A DNA stretch of 64,000 bases from Streptomyces sp. NBC_01216. Lineage in GTDB: Bacteria > Actinomycetota > Actinomycetes > Streptomycetales > Streptomycetaceae. Location: positions 2,170,001 to 2,234,000 of the forward strand of contig NZ_CP108677.1 of the NCBI RefSeq assembly GCF_035994945.1, in the 5' to 3' direction. The notes under the pieces were generated by a model. It made no database searches. It was not told the origin of the DNA and worked only from the letters and a program-made list of their open reading frames with translations. Both the position numbers and the translations under genes were made by a program. Numbering within the stretch: the stretch's first letter is position 1; each line of letters begins with the position of its first letter. Positions 9,154 through 18,487 of this stretch are shown piece after piece.

Positions 9154-9206
9154 ACCCCCGGTCGGCGGACCCGACCGGCCTCGGCCCACAAGGAGAAGCA
9201 CACACC

Positions 9207-11114
9207 ATGGAGAACGTCTGCATCATCGGAGCGGGCTGGTCGGGACTCGCGGCCTGCCAGGTCCTCCACGAACGCGGGATCCCCTTCGACTGCTACGAAG
9301 CCGGCTCCGAGGTCGGCGGGAACTGGCGCTACCTCAACGACAACGGGATGTCCTCGGGCTACCAGTCCCTGCACATCAACACGTCCAAGAAGCTGTCGGA
9401 GTACCGCAGTCACCCGATGCCGAAGGACTATCCGCACTATCCCGACCACACCCTGATCGCACGCTACCTGGACGACTACGTCGACCACTTCGGCTTCCGC
9501 GGGGCGATCGCCTTCCGCACCTCGGTCACCCATGTGGAGCCGGCTGAGGGAGGCGGCTGGACCGTCACCGCCCGCCACCGCGACACCGGGGAGGAGACCG
9601 TCCGTCACTACGGTTCGGTGATCGTGGCCAACGGTCACCACTGGGACCCGCGCGACCCCGAGCCCGCGTTCCCCGGCGCGGACACCTTCACCGGTACGCA
9701 GATCCACTCGCACTACTACCGGGTCCCGGACGAGTACGCGGGCAAGCGGGTGCTGGTGCTCGGTTTCGGCAACTCGGCGTCGGACATCGCGGTGGAGACC
9801 TCCACGGTCTCCGAGCGTACGTTCCTGTCCATCCGCACCGGCGGGTACGTCTTCCCGAAGTTCATGTTCGGCAAGCCCGGCGACGACATGATCAGCCCCT
9901 TCATCACCCGGGTCATGCCGCGTGAGACGCAGCGCTGGGTGATGGCCGCGCTGCTGCGGATGACGATCGGGAAGGTCACGGACTTCGGGCTGCCGAAGCC
10001 GGGCCACAAGCTGTTCAACTCCCACCCGACGGTCTCGGAGTCGCTGCTCCCGCGCCTCGGCCACGGTGGTCTGTCGGTCAAGCCGAACGTGTCCCGCTTC
10101 GACGGTGACACGGTGCACTTCACCGACGGCAGCAGCGAGGTCGTCGACGCGGTGATCTACAGCACCGGGTACAAGATCAGCTTCCCGTTCCTGGACGAGT
10201 CCGTGATCGCCCCGACGGACAACGACGTCTCGCTCTTCCACCGGGTCGTCGACCCGAACCATCCCGGTCTGTACTTCGTGGGTCTGTTCCAGCCCCTGGG
10301 GGCGACGACCGTGCTGGCCGAGGCCCAGTCTCACTGGGTGGCCGACCTGCTCCAGGGCCGGGCGGCGCTGCCGTCGACGGCGAAGATGTGGAAGGAGATC
10401 ACCCGCTACAAGGAGAAGCTCGCCAAGCGCTACATCACCTCCAAGCGGCACACCATGCAGGTGGACCACTATCCGTACCTGGCCGAGCTGCGCGGGGCCC
10501 GGCGCAGGGGTGCCCGGCTGGCGAGGAAGGCGGGCGGGGCCGGTGCGCGGCCGTCGCTCGCCGGCTACCGGCCGGAGGAGGTGTCGATCCGGATCGACGC
10601 CGCTCCCGAGGCCGTGTGGGACCTGATCAGCGACGTGACACGGATGGGGCAGTGGAGTCCCGAGTGCCGTCGCTGCTACTGGCGCGGCTCCCGGCGCGGG
10701 GTGGGCGCGCGGTTCATCGGGATCAACCGGCGCGGCCGGGTCTTCTGGATCACCTCGAACACGGTGGAGCGGGCCGAGCGGGGCAGGTCGTTCGCGTTCC
10801 ACACCACGACCAACGGGGTCCGCTGGGGCTACCGGCTGGAGCGGGACGGTGACGGCACTCTGCTCACCGAGGTGTGGGACGTCTCCGGGCAGAACGAGGG
10901 CCAGCGCAAGCGCACGGCGTCCTTCGCCGAGATGATGCTCGGCGGCTACGAGAACCACACCGAGGAGCTGCGCGAGGGCATGCGCAGGACCCTGGAGCGG
11001 GTGAAGGCCGCGGCCGAGGAGCGGAACCTGCCGCTGAGCGCCGTACCGGGCACCGAGCGGTCCGTGGCGCCCGCCGGACGGGCCGCGGGGGTGAAGGTGG
11101 ACACGGCCGCGTGA
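9207..11114 (+). CDS. Flavin-containing monooxygenase fused to a C-terminal SRPBCC domain
   Basis: 635 residues after a good GGAGAAG site. Residues 1-430 are an FMO/Baeyer-Villiger-type enzyme: FAD motif GAGWSGLAA at 7-15, the family fingerprint FTGTQIHSHYYRV (FxGxxxHxxxY), the NADPH motif GFGNSASD, and ATGY-like STGYKISFPF. Residues about 455-600 form an SRPBCC domain (EVSIRIDAAPEAVWDLISDV, FHTTTNGVRWGYRL). The enzyme would insert oxygen into a soft nucleophile or ketone using NADPH and O2. The fused domain, together with the stand-alone SRPBCC gene just upstream, suggests a bulky hydrophobic substrate or product. Whether the gene belongs to the clusters further right is uncertain; a two-component pair and 400 bases of non-coding DNA separate them. 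Confidence 0.8.
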   Translation: MENVCIIGAGWSGLAACQVLHERGIPFDCYEAGSEVGGNWRYLNDNGMSSGYQSLHINTSKKLSEYRSHPMPKDYPHYPDHTLIARYLDDYVDHFGFRGAIAFRTSVTHVEPAEGGGWTVTARHRDTGEETVRHYGSVIVANGHHWDPRDPEPAFPGADTFTGTQIHSHYYRVPDEYAGKRVLVLGFGNSASDIAVETSTVSERTFLSIRTGGYVFPKFMFGKPGDDMISPFITRVMPRETQRWVMAALLRMTIGKVTDFGLPKPGHKLFNSHPTVSESLLPRLGHGGLSVKPNVSRFDGDTVHFTDGSSEVVDAVIYSTGYKISFPFLDESVIAPTDNDVSLFHRVVDPNHPGLYFVGLFQPLGATTVLAEAQSHWVADLLQGRAALPSTAKMWKEITRYKEKLAKRYITSKRHTMQVDHYPYLAELRGARRRGARLARKAGGAGARPSLAGYRPEEVSIRIDAAPEAVWDLISDVTRMGQWSPECRRCYWRGSRRGVGARFIGINRRGRVFWITSNTVERAERGRSFAFHTTTNGVRWGYRLERDGDGTLLTEVWDVSGQNEGQRKRTASFAEMMLGGYENHTEELREGMRRTLERVKAAAEERNLPLSAVPGTERSVAPAGRAAGVKVDTAA

Positions 11115-11524
11115 GGGCCGTGCACGAGGCTCCGCGCGGCACTGCGTGCGGCCCGCCCGGCGCCCCTCGGCCGGGCGACGCGTCGCCCTTGAGGTCCGCC
11201 CCCGCCGGGGCGACGCCCGCGTCCCCCGCCTCGCCCGCGCGGGCAGGGGGCCGCGGGCGCGCCGGGCGCGGTGAAGCCTCCGCGCCGGCGCCGGGAGACC
11301 GCCCCGCGGCGGGTCCGGAAGCCGCCCCCGCGGCGGGTTCCGGCCAGGGAAGGCGAGGGATGTGGCCACGCAGGAGGACCGTAACGCCGTGGTCTTCGTC
11401 CGGTCGGCGCTGTGACCTGGGGCAATGTGTTCGCCGGAGGTCGATTATCCGCCAATTCGCCCTTCTCCCAGTACGATTCACCTCGCCAACGGGCCTCACC
11501 GGGGGTCCGTGAGGGGGGAATGCT
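11115..11524. other. 410-base intergenic stretch
   Basis: The first 300 bases are very GC-rich and low in complexity, with local inverted CG runs that could end the monooxygenase operon. The last 100 bases are less GC-rich (TCGATTATCCGCC, AGTACGATTCACC) and probably carry the promoter of the LuxR gene. No coding frame with convincing start and bias was found. Confidence 0.4.
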
Positions 11525-12130
11525 GTGATCCGAGTGTTGCTCGCGGACGACATGTTGATGCTGCGGCGGGCCCTGGTCTCGCTACTCGAACTGGAGGACG
11601 GCATCCAGGTGGTGGGCGAGGCGGACAACGGCGACCGGGTGCTTCCGGTCGCGCTGGAGACCCGCCCCGATGTGGCGGTCCTGGACATCGACATGCCGGG
11701 GATCGACGGCATCAGGGCCGCGGAGTTGCTCGGCCGGGAACTCCCGGCCTGCAGGACCATCATCCTGACCAGCCTCGGCAGGCCGGGGAACCTGCGTCGG
11801 GCGCTGGAGGCCAAGGTGTCCGGCTTCCTGCTGAAGGACGCGGACCCGACCCGGCTCGCCGCCGCGATCCGCCAGGTCGTCGCCGGGGAGCAGGTCGTGG
11901 ACCCGCAGCTGGCGCTGGCGACGCTGCAGACCAGTGCCAGTCCGCTGAGCGCGCGGGAGAGCGAGGTGCTGCGGCTCGCCGCGCAGGGGCTGGACGCACC
12001 GGAGATCGCCCGGAAGCTGTTCTTGTCGGCCGGGACCGTACGCAACTACCTGACCACGGTGGTGACCAAGCTCAACGCCCGCAACCGGATGGACGCGGTG
12101 CGGATCGCCCGCGACGCCGGCTGGCTCTGA
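11525..12130 (+). CDS. LuxR/NarL-family response regulator
   Basis: 201 residues from GTG 11525, preceded by GAGGGGGGAA. The receiver domain has the acidic pair (LLADD), the phospho-acceptor Asp in VAVLDIDMPGIDG, the conserved Thr/Ser in IILTSLG and Lys in GFLLKDAD. The C-terminal 60 residues are a LuxR helix-turn-helix (SARESEVLRLAAQGLDAPEI, GTVRNYLTTVVTKLNARNR). It controls transcription when phosphorylated. The likely partner is the histidine kinase at 13104-14378, two genes away on the other strand, of the kinase type that normally pairs with this family. Its targets may include either neighbouring operon. Confidence 0.9.
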   Translation: MIRVLLADDMLMLRRALVSLLELEDGIQVVGEADNGDRVLPVALETRPDVAVLDIDMPGIDGIRAAELLGRELPACRTIILTSLGRPGNLRRALEAKVSGFLLKDADPTRLAAAIRQVVAGEQVVDPQLALATLQTSASPLSARESEVLRLAAQGLDAPEIARKLFLSAGTVRNYLTTVVTKLNARNRMDAVRIARDAGWL

Positions 12131-12194
12131 GCTCGCGGACTGTCCCGGCGGGTCACCCGGCTTGCTGATCCGCGGCTCTTCCCGGGACAGCCGG

Positions 12195-12249
12195 GCGGCC
12201 GTTCTCCACGCTTCGAGAGGTCTCGTCACGGAGCGTGGAGAACGGCCGC
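12195..12249. terminator. Bidirectional terminator between convergent genes
   Basis: Bases 12195-12212 and 12232-12249 are perfect 18-bp reverse complements (GCGGCCGTTCTCCACGCT) around a 19-base loop. They lie between the plus-strand LuxR gene and the minus-strand membrane-protein gene, as expected for a shared terminator. Confidence 0.75.
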
Positions 12250-12318
12250 TGCTCATGCCGTTCCTGGGCCGTACGCCTACGACGCGCCTTCCCCGCCGGC
12301 ATGGCACCGACGAGCTGG

Positions 12319-12855
12319 CTACTTGATCAAGGCATTCGCGAGGATGACCGCCAGGCCGATCAGCATGTCCATGCCTCCTGCCCGACACGCGGACGGCCAT
12401 CCGTACCCGGCGGTGCGAGCGGCCCAGGCGCCCCAGCCGAACAAGGCAGCGGCGTTGAAGAGCAGGGCCGCGTCCACAGCCGTGGCCTCCGCCCACCAGC
12501 CGGCAACCGCGGCGAGCAGTATCCCGACCGTGGGCAGCACGGCGGCGACCAGTGGCCATTCGGCGAGCACCAACCGCAATCTGCTCACGGTGGCCGCCTT
12601 GTCGCCCGACGCACGCTGGGCGATGACGTGCGAGTATCCGTGAGCGGCACCCGACGCCAGCGCGGTGAGCAGTACCCACAGCGCGTCCGGGCCGGGATTG
12701 GCCTTCTCGCCCGCCGAGTCCAGCGCGGCCACCAGCGCGCTGGCCAGCACCAGTCCGTAGATGCCGCTGAACAGCGACGGAGCCGGGGGCCGGTACCGCG
12801 AGGTCCGCCGTGGTGCGGCGTTCTCGGGGGGAACCTGGTCGGCGTGTTCGGGCAT
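12319..12855 (-). CDS. Small integral membrane protein, function unknown
   Basis: 178 residues from ATG 12855, which follows CGAGGCGATG; an upstream GTG at 12894 would add 13 residues but lacks a ribosome site. After a polar Pro-rich N-terminus there are about four hydrophobic segments (SLFSGIYGLVLASALVAAL, ALWVLLTALASGAAHGYS, WPLVAAVLPTVGILLAAVAG and a final one ending LIGLAVILANALIK). The family resembles uncharacterised actinobacterial membrane proteins. It lies between the response regulator and kinase genes; a signalling link is possible but not shown. Confidence 0.6.
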   Translation of the reverse strand: MPEHADQVPPENAAPRRTSRYRPPAPSLFSGIYGLVLASALVAALDSAGEKANPGPDALWVLLTALASGAAHGYSHVIAQRASGDKAATVSRLRLVLAEWPLVAAVLPTVGILLAAVAGWWAEATAVDAALLFNAAALFGWGAWAARTAGYGWPSACRAGGMDMLIGLAVILANALIK

Positions 12856-13103
12856 CGCATCGCCTCGGTGCGGGAGGGGGAAGGGGGTCCCCACATACTC
12901 GACCGCGTGGCGGTGAGGGACACGACGCCACGCGGGACGTCTCCCTCCGGCCCGTCTTCGTCATCGGTCCTTGGGGAAGCACCGCCGACAGCCTCTGAGC
13001 CGAGCCCGTCGGGGCCTCGACCCCACCGCGCGCCGTCCGACGGGCACCCTGTCGGCCACGCCGCCACCGCCCGTCCGCCACTTCCGCCGACGGCTGACGG
13101 GCG

Positions 13104-14378
13104 TCAGCCGTCGGCGGAGGCGAGGTCGGAGCCCGCGTCGTCGGCCGTGGGGGGCGTGGCGGCGGCGGAGGCATTGTCCACCGGGTTGCCTCCGGTGGTG
13201 GGCCGGGCCGGGAGTTCCACGCCGAGTTCGAACCAGCCGTCGGGGCGGGCGCGGCACGAGAGCGTCCCGCCCAGGGCCTCGGCACGGATCGTGAGGCTGC
13301 GCAGACCCACTCCGCCGGTGACGTCCCCGCCCGTGGTGGGGCCGTGGTCGGCGCCCCGGTCGCGCAGGCCGTCGTTGGAGATGCACAGGCGGACGCTGTC
13401 GCCTTCGACGCTCGCCTCGATCACGCAGTTCTGCGCCTTGCTGTGACGCAGCAGGTTCGTCACGCCCTCGCGCAGCACCGTGGCGAGGACGGTGTCCACA
13501 GAGGCGTCCAGCGGTTCCTGCGTGACGCGGATGTCGGTACGGATGCCCACCGCCCGCAGCAGTGAGGCGGCGGACTCCACCTCGCGGTTGAGGTTCATCC
13601 GGACGTAACTGCTGGCCACCGACCGCACGTCGGACAGCGCCTGCCGCGCGGTCTGGACGATCTCGGTGATCTCCATCTCCGCCCGCTCCGGCTGCACCCG
13701 CACCAGACGGTGGGCGAGCTCGCATTTGAGGGTGATCGTGGACAGGCTGAAGCCGAGCAGGTCGTGCAGGTCGCGGGCGAAGCGGAGACGTTCCTGCGTG
13801 ACGGCGAGACGGATCAGCTCCTCGCGTGCCGCCTGCACTTCGCGGATCAGCCCGGACAGCCGGCTCAGGCCGTACACGACCAGGCCGGTGAGCGCGGTCG
13901 CCACCGTGTTGTAGGCGAGGTGGCCGGCGTCGTACCCGACGGCGAACTGCACGACGCCGGTCGCGACGATGACCGCGGCGAAACCCGCCCAGCCCACGGC
14001 CGACCTCAGGACGAGGAGCGAGGAGGCGGCCAGGAAACCCGGCATGCCGAGCCAGGCGGCGCCGAACAACGTGAAGGGGGCGAAGGTGAGGACGGCCTGG
14101 GCGGCCAGGGTCGCCGTGCGGAACCGGGCGGCGCGCGGTATCCAGTCGGGGAAGGAGTGGCTGAGCTGGAGGAAGAGCAGCATCAGCATCAGCAGGCCGC
14201 AGAGGGCGAGTCCGGCGGCGCCGAACCCTCCGTCGACGGCGTAGGTGAGGGCGACGGCGAAGAAGCAGAGGATGACGACGACGGTGATGGTGCCCGCGAC
14301 GCGCGGCGCCAAGTCACCCCCTTCGGCAGCCCGGTGGGTGAGAAAGGCGTCTGGATCGGTGGCGCGAGACCATCGCAC
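13104..14378 (-). CDS. NarL-type sensor histidine kinase
   Basis: 424 residues from GTG 14378 (GGAG seven bases upstream). About five membrane helices fill residues 25-180. They are followed by a short coiled segment and the HisKA_3 box with the phospho-acceptor His (RLRFARDLHDLLGFSLSTI). The ATPase domain has an N box (REGVTNLLRHSKA) and a G box (GVGLRSLTIRAEALGGTL). It autophosphorylates and passes phosphate to a LuxR-type regulator, most likely the one at 11525. The membrane part has no large extracellular sensor domain, so the signal is probably membrane-borne, as in DesK-like kinases. The C-terminal 35 residues are a disordered Ala/Asp tail. Confidence 0.88.
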   Translation of the reverse strand: MRWSRATDPDAFLTHRAAEGGDLAPRVAGTITVVVILCFFAVALTYAVDGGFGAAGLALCGLLMLMLLFLQLSHSFPDWIPRAARFRTATLAAQAVLTFAPFTLFGAAWLGMPGFLAASSLLVLRSAVGWAGFAAVIVATGVVQFAVGYDAGHLAYNTVATALTGLVVYGLSRLSGLIREVQAAREELIRLAVTQERLRFARDLHDLLGFSLSTITLKCELAHRLVRVQPERAEMEITEIVQTARQALSDVRSVASSYVRMNLNREVESAASLLRAVGIRTDIRVTQEPLDASVDTVLATVLREGVTNLLRHSKAQNCVIEASVEGDSVRLCISNDGLRDRGADHGPTTGGDVTGGVGLRSLTIRAEALGGTLSCRARPDGWFELGVELPARPTTGGNPVDNASAAATPPTADDAGSDLASADG

Positions 14379-14458
14379 AGGGGCTCCCTACTCGACTGCG
14401 TTTTCGCACAGGAGTGCAGCATAGGCGGAGTAGGGAGGTACCGGGACGGTATCGCCGC

Positions 14459-16090
14459 TCAAGGGCGTCTCGTGGCGGGTCCGCCGGACTCGGCCGAAAC
14501 CGCACCGGTCGGCACCGCGGCCAGCACGAACTCGCCGACGCCGGACTCCGCGCGCCAGTCGAGCCGGAAGGCGCGGGCCGAGGTCGCGGTGTCGCCGAAG
14601 GCCAGGGCGCACGGACCGATGCCCATGGCGGTGGAGACCAGGTAGAGCGTCTGCTGGAGTGCGCCGACCTCCTTGAGCAGGACGCTGTAGGCGATGCCGG
14701 GGAAGGCGGAACTCATGCGCCGGAAACGCGCCGTCATGCTGATCAGTACGGGCGGCTCCTCGCTGAGTCCGGCGTTGACGCCCGCCTCGTCCAACAAGGC
14801 GTCGACCAGCACGGGTTCCGTGCGCAGCGGGAAGAGCGTGTGCGCGGCCGGATCGTAGTGGTAGCAGCCGCGGGCCAGCTCGGCGGAGCCGGCGACCGTG
14901 ACGTACAACTCCAGCGGATAGACGGACCCGGCGCTCGGATAGGGGCGGCCGGCGGCCGGACGGGCGCGTGCGGCCCGGTACAGCAACTCCCCCAACTGGG
15001 CGAGGGACAGCGGGAGTCCGCCGTCCTGGCGGACGGAGCGGCGGGATTCCAGCACGGTGGTGAGCTGCGGGTCCCGGGTGAGGACCAGTTCGAGGTCGGG
15101 CACGGGCAGCGCGAGGGGCGTGGCGTCGGAGTCGGGGTGCTCGCGGGCGTCCTTGGGCGCCTCGGCCGAGCCGAGGCCCAGGCCGATCGGCTCGTCGTGC
15201 AGACCGGGCCTGCTGCGGTTGTGCAGCATCAGCTCGCGCGGGGACCAGTGCTCCAGCACGGGGTCGTGGTCCTCGGCGAAGGCCGGGGCGTACCGCCCCA
15301 GGCCCCAGGGTCCGTACAGGGCGAAGGAGCCGGGCCCGGACGGCAGGCCCGTGCCGGTGGCCGGTCCCGGGTCCGCGCCGGGAACACCCGTCGGGCCGCC
15401 GGACCGCGGGCGCGTACCGGAGGTCGGTCCCTTCCGGGAGCTCTCCGCGCGCAGGGCCGGGACCAGCATGCCGGACGCCTCCAGGTAGCCGACCGCCGTG
15501 CGCGCCACGTCGAGGGGCACGTCGAGCAGCCGGGCCGTGTCGCGGACGGACGCGGGGCGGACGTAGCAGCTGACCAGCCACATCGCCTGCGGGGTGTGCA
15601 GCAGCACGCGGTGCGCGCTGAGCGGTGATTCCAGCACCATGTCGCGGGGGCCGACGCGCAGGGCGGCGAAGCGGGACAGCCGGTGGACGCGGTCCGGGGC
15701 GGGCGGGCGCGGAGCGAAACGTGCCTCACGCACGATCGGCACCACGGACAGCTGTTCGGTGCCGTCGGCGAGGGCCAGGGTGCGGATCACGGAGTGCCGG
15801 ACCGCCTCCAGGGTGGAGCGCAGCGCGGCGCGCCGTGGGTCGCCGGGCAGGGACCGGGTGTCGCTGAAGCCGGGGAGGACGTTGTCCAGCGACACCGGAC
15901 CGTACGTCATGCGTTCGAGTGCGCGGGGGATCACCGGATCGGTCATCGGCAGCCTGATCTCGCCCCATCGGGTGCTGATCAGGCCGGTCCCGGGATCGTC
16001 CGTCGCCGTCTCCACCGTGGTGTCCTCACGGAGCGACCAGAGTTCGATCAGGCGGGTGTCCCGCGGTGCGGGCGGGGCGGAAGACTTCAT
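14459..16090 (-). CDS. SagB-type azoline dehydrogenase for an azole RiPP
   Basis: 543 residues. The C-terminal half (about 290-530) is a nitroreductase-fold, FMN-dependent domain with the SagB pattern ESRRSVRQDGG, YPSAGSVYPLELYV and GIGPCALAFGD. In thiazole/oxazole-modified microcin (TOMM) pathways this enzyme oxidises thiazolines and oxazolines to aromatic azoles. The N-terminal 250 residues have the divergent SagB extension seen in actinobacterial homologues. It lies 30 bases downstream of the YcaO cyclodehydratase gene, and the precursor gene is just above that, so the three form a modification operon. No dedicated RiPP transporter or leader peptidase is nearby. Confidence 0.85.
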   Translation of the reverse strand: MKSSAPPAPRDTRLIELWSLREDTTVETATDDPGTGLISTRWGEIRLPMTDPVIPRALERMTYGPVSLDNVLPGFSDTRSLPGDPRRAALRSTLEAVRHSVIRTLALADGTEQLSVVPIVREARFAPRPPAPDRVHRLSRFAALRVGPRDMVLESPLSAHRVLLHTPQAMWLVSCYVRPASVRDTARLLDVPLDVARTAVGYLEASGMLVPALRAESSRKGPTSGTRPRSGGPTGVPGADPGPATGTGLPSGPGSFALYGPWGLGRYAPAFAEDHDPVLEHWSPRELMLHNRSRPGLHDEPIGLGLGSAEAPKDAREHPDSDATPLALPVPDLELVLTRDPQLTTVLESRRSVRQDGGLPLSLAQLGELLYRAARARPAAGRPYPSAGSVYPLELYVTVAGSAELARGCYHYDPAAHTLFPLRTEPVLVDALLDEAGVNAGLSEEPPVLISMTARFRRMSSAFPGIAYSVLLKEVGALQQTLYLVSTAMGIGPCALAFGDTATSARAFRLDWRAESGVGEFVLAAVPTGAVSAESGGPATRRP

Positions 16091-16120
16091 GGACGGGACC
16101 TCACGGGTGGCGCGACGGTT

Positions 16121-18391
16121 TCACAGGAAGAGCGGGACCGGGTTGAGGTCCTCGTAGGGGGTCGGGGTGTCGAGGCGGCCCAGGTGTACCGGGACGTCGT
16201 ACAGGCGACCGGGGGCGAAGCGGGTCCAGAAGGTGCGCAGTCCGGGCACGATCACCTTGACGACCGGCAGGCCGATGTCGGCTCTGGTCTGGTCGAGCAC
16301 CAGGAGTTCGCTGCCGATTCCCCGGGCGAGTGCCTCGGCGGCGGCCACGTCGTCGGCCAGGTCGGCGCGCGGCGTGTACGGGAAGTCGTCGGGTGTGCGG
16401 TCGGGGCCGGCGGGTCTCAGATAGGACCGGCCGGCCGTGGTGGCGGTGCGCCACCAGTGCAGCGGCGCGGGGTCGTCGCAGGTGTAGCCGGTGCCGTCCG
16501 CTCTGACGCCGACGACCGGCGGCAGCATCTGGTTGACCTCGGCCACGGCCCGCCGCAGGGCGATCCGGGGGTCGAAGTGGGCGCCGAAGCCGAGGGTGAT
16601 GTCCTCGGCGGGTTTGTCGGTGCGTCGGGACAGCGCGGCGAAGACGGGGATGCCGAGGTCGCTGGTGAGGTCGAGTGCCCACAGTTCCCGGTCGAGTTCG
16701 CCGTGCGCCGTTCTCGTCCGCTCGATCCACGGGTCGCCGAAGGACGCGAGGTCGACGCCGGGTTGCCGGGTGCGGTTGTACCACCACAGGGCGACCGCGT
16801 CGCGTTCGACGAGTTCGAGGAAGCCCTGGACGATGGCGTCCTCGCGGGAGCTGCCGGCCGCGGTGCCGTTGGAGTGCGCGGAGAAGAAGCCGGAGGGGCA
16901 GGGTGCGTCGTAGTAGAGCATCGAGGTGGGCAGCAGCCGGTGGCGGTCCGCGGTGAGCGACCAGACGGGCGTCCAGTCGACCGGGGTGTCCTCGTCGAAG
17001 GGGGCGCAGACGCGGTGGGCCGGGGTGTGTGCGGCGTTCCAGGCGTCCCGGTCGGGGAACTGCCGGGGGTGGAAGAGCTGCACGGTGTCGGGGTGGATGG
17101 CCCGGTCGGCTACTTCGCGGTAGGAGGCGAGCAGGGTGGGTTCGTCGCCCTGCCGGTAGCCGCTGTGCCGTTCGACGGCCTCACACAGGGCGCTGACCTG
17201 GGCCTGGAGCGGGGTGGTGCCCTTTCCGGAGCTGTGGCTGCGCAGCCCGGCGCGGACGGCCGCGAGCCCGGTGGGCGAGGTGGCCGGATTGTGCCCGGAG
17301 TGGAAGCAGTTGAGGAAGCCGGGGTCTCGCCGGTCGCGGCGTACCTCCTTGACCACGCCGGTCAGTTCGTCGACGAGGTGCCCGTAGCGTTCGAGCATCT
17401 CCTCGGGGGTGAGGGAGCGTTCGCCGGTGCCGGTGCCGGACTTGGCCTGGCTGACGGGCCGGATCGGGGCCCAGACCCGGCGGGCTGTGATCCCGGGGTC
17501 GCCACAGGACGGGCACTGGGGGCGCCGGCGGACGGGGTGGTGACGGCCGGACAGGGTGAGGGTGTCCATGGTCCACAGGGAGTTCTGTCCGGAGTGCCGG
17601 TGTCCGGCCATCCACTTGACGGCTTCGAGGCAGGCGAGGTGCAGTCCGACGGCGCGGCCGGCGGCCAGCCCCGAGGGGGGCACGCTGACCGGGCGGCCGA
17701 GGGCCTGGCCGAGGTACGTCTCCGCGGGCCGGTTGCGGCGCAGCGGTTCGGCCAGGCACTGCCAGCAGGGGCCTTCGTCGGGTCGGAACACCGGTCCGAT
17801 CCAAGGCTGTTCGCCGGTGAGGCGCACGGGAAGCCAGGGGGTGCCGGCCGCGCGGTACGCGGTGTCCAGCCCGCCGAGCGCGGGGTCGAGGTAGCTGTCG
17901 CACAGGACGACGGCCAGTCCGGGTGCGTCGGTGCCGGTGTCGGTCCGGTGGATGCGCAGGCCCGCCGCGTCGAGGGCCGCGAGGAGTTCCTCGGTGCCGG
18001 CGCCCGCCTCGGCGCCCGTGCCGATACCGGCGACGGTGGCGCTGCCGGTGCGGCGGGCGGCTTCGTCGCCGTCCACTCCGGCCAGCTCCCAGAACGCCTC
18101 GCCCGAGCCGGGTACGGTGTCCGGGGTGCGGTGGGTGAGCAGTCCCGAGCCGATGAGCCGGGCGACGACCCGGCGTACCTGCTCGGCGGAGAGGTTCTCG
18201 GCGGCGTCGGCTACCAGCCGGTCGATCGTGCGGGTGCCGTCCAGCAGCGGGGCGAGCGTGGTGACGCTGGTTCCTCGGAGCGCGGTGACACCGCGCTCGG
18301 ATATGAGGAACACGCCTTCCCCGGGGACGACTTCAGCCTTCAGATGAGGCTTGAACCCGAGACCGTTCGTGGTGCCGTGGCCATGTGCCAC
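16121..18391 (-). CDS. Fused ThiF/Ocin-like and YcaO cyclodehydratase (TOMM synthetase)
   Basis: 756 residues from GTG 18391 (GGGGGAAAC upstream). Residues 1-90 resemble a RiPP recognition element (winged helix). Residues about 130-350 are an E1/ThiF-like partner domain with a structural zinc site made by CWQC and CPSC pairs. Residues about 390-756 are the YcaO domain, with ATP-site segments such as SSREDAIVQGFLELVERDA and ALRRAVAEVNQ. The C-terminus (YEDLNPVPLFL) is proline-rich, as in azoline-forming YcaO enzymes. Using ATP it cyclises Cys, Ser or Thr side chains of the precursor onto the backbone, giving thiazolines and oxazolines that SagB then oxidises. Its substrate is very probably the 47-residue peptide encoded 97 bases upstream. 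Confidence 0.88.
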   Translation of the reverse strand: MAHGHGTTNGLGFKPHLKAEVVPGEGVFLISERGVTALRGTSVTTLAPLLDGTRTIDRLVADAAENLSAEQVRRVVARLIGSGLLTHRTPDTVPGSGEAFWELAGVDGDEAARRTGSATVAGIGTGAEAGAGTEELLAALDAAGLRIHRTDTGTDAPGLAVVLCDSYLDPALGGLDTAYRAAGTPWLPVRLTGEQPWIGPVFRPDEGPCWQCLAEPLRRNRPAETYLGQALGRPVSVPPSGLAAGRAVGLHLACLEAVKWMAGHRHSGQNSLWTMDTLTLSGRHHPVRRRPQCPSCGDPGITARRVWAPIRPVSQAKSGTGTGERSLTPEEMLERYGHLVDELTGVVKEVRRDRRDPGFLNCFHSGHNPATSPTGLAAVRAGLRSHSSGKGTTPLQAQVSALCEAVERHSGYRQGDEPTLLASYREVADRAIHPDTVQLFHPRQFPDRDAWNAAHTPAHRVCAPFDEDTPVDWTPVWSLTADRHRLLPTSMLYYDAPCPSGFFSAHSNGTAAGSSREDAIVQGFLELVERDAVALWWYNRTRQPGVDLASFGDPWIERTRTAHGELDRELWALDLTSDLGIPVFAALSRRTDKPAEDITLGFGAHFDPRIALRRAVAEVNQMLPPVVGVRADGTGYTCDDPAPLHWWRTATTAGRSYLRPAGPDRTPDDFPYTPRADLADDVAAAEALARGIGSELLVLDQTRADIGLPVVKVIVPGLRTFWTRFAPGRLYDVPVHLGRLDTPTPYEDLNPVPLFL

Positions 18392-18487
18392 CGTTGTTTC
18401 CCCCTGTCTGGTGTGCGGCTGTCGACGGTTGGCCGGGTGCGGCTGCCCGAAGCGGTGGTGCGGGAGTTCGTGGAGCTCTGGAGCGGG

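Noticed and set aside
8985-11369. 794-codon minus-strand frame opposite the monooxygenase
   Set aside because: Antisense shadow; the plus frame has FAD, NADPH and FMO fingerprints.
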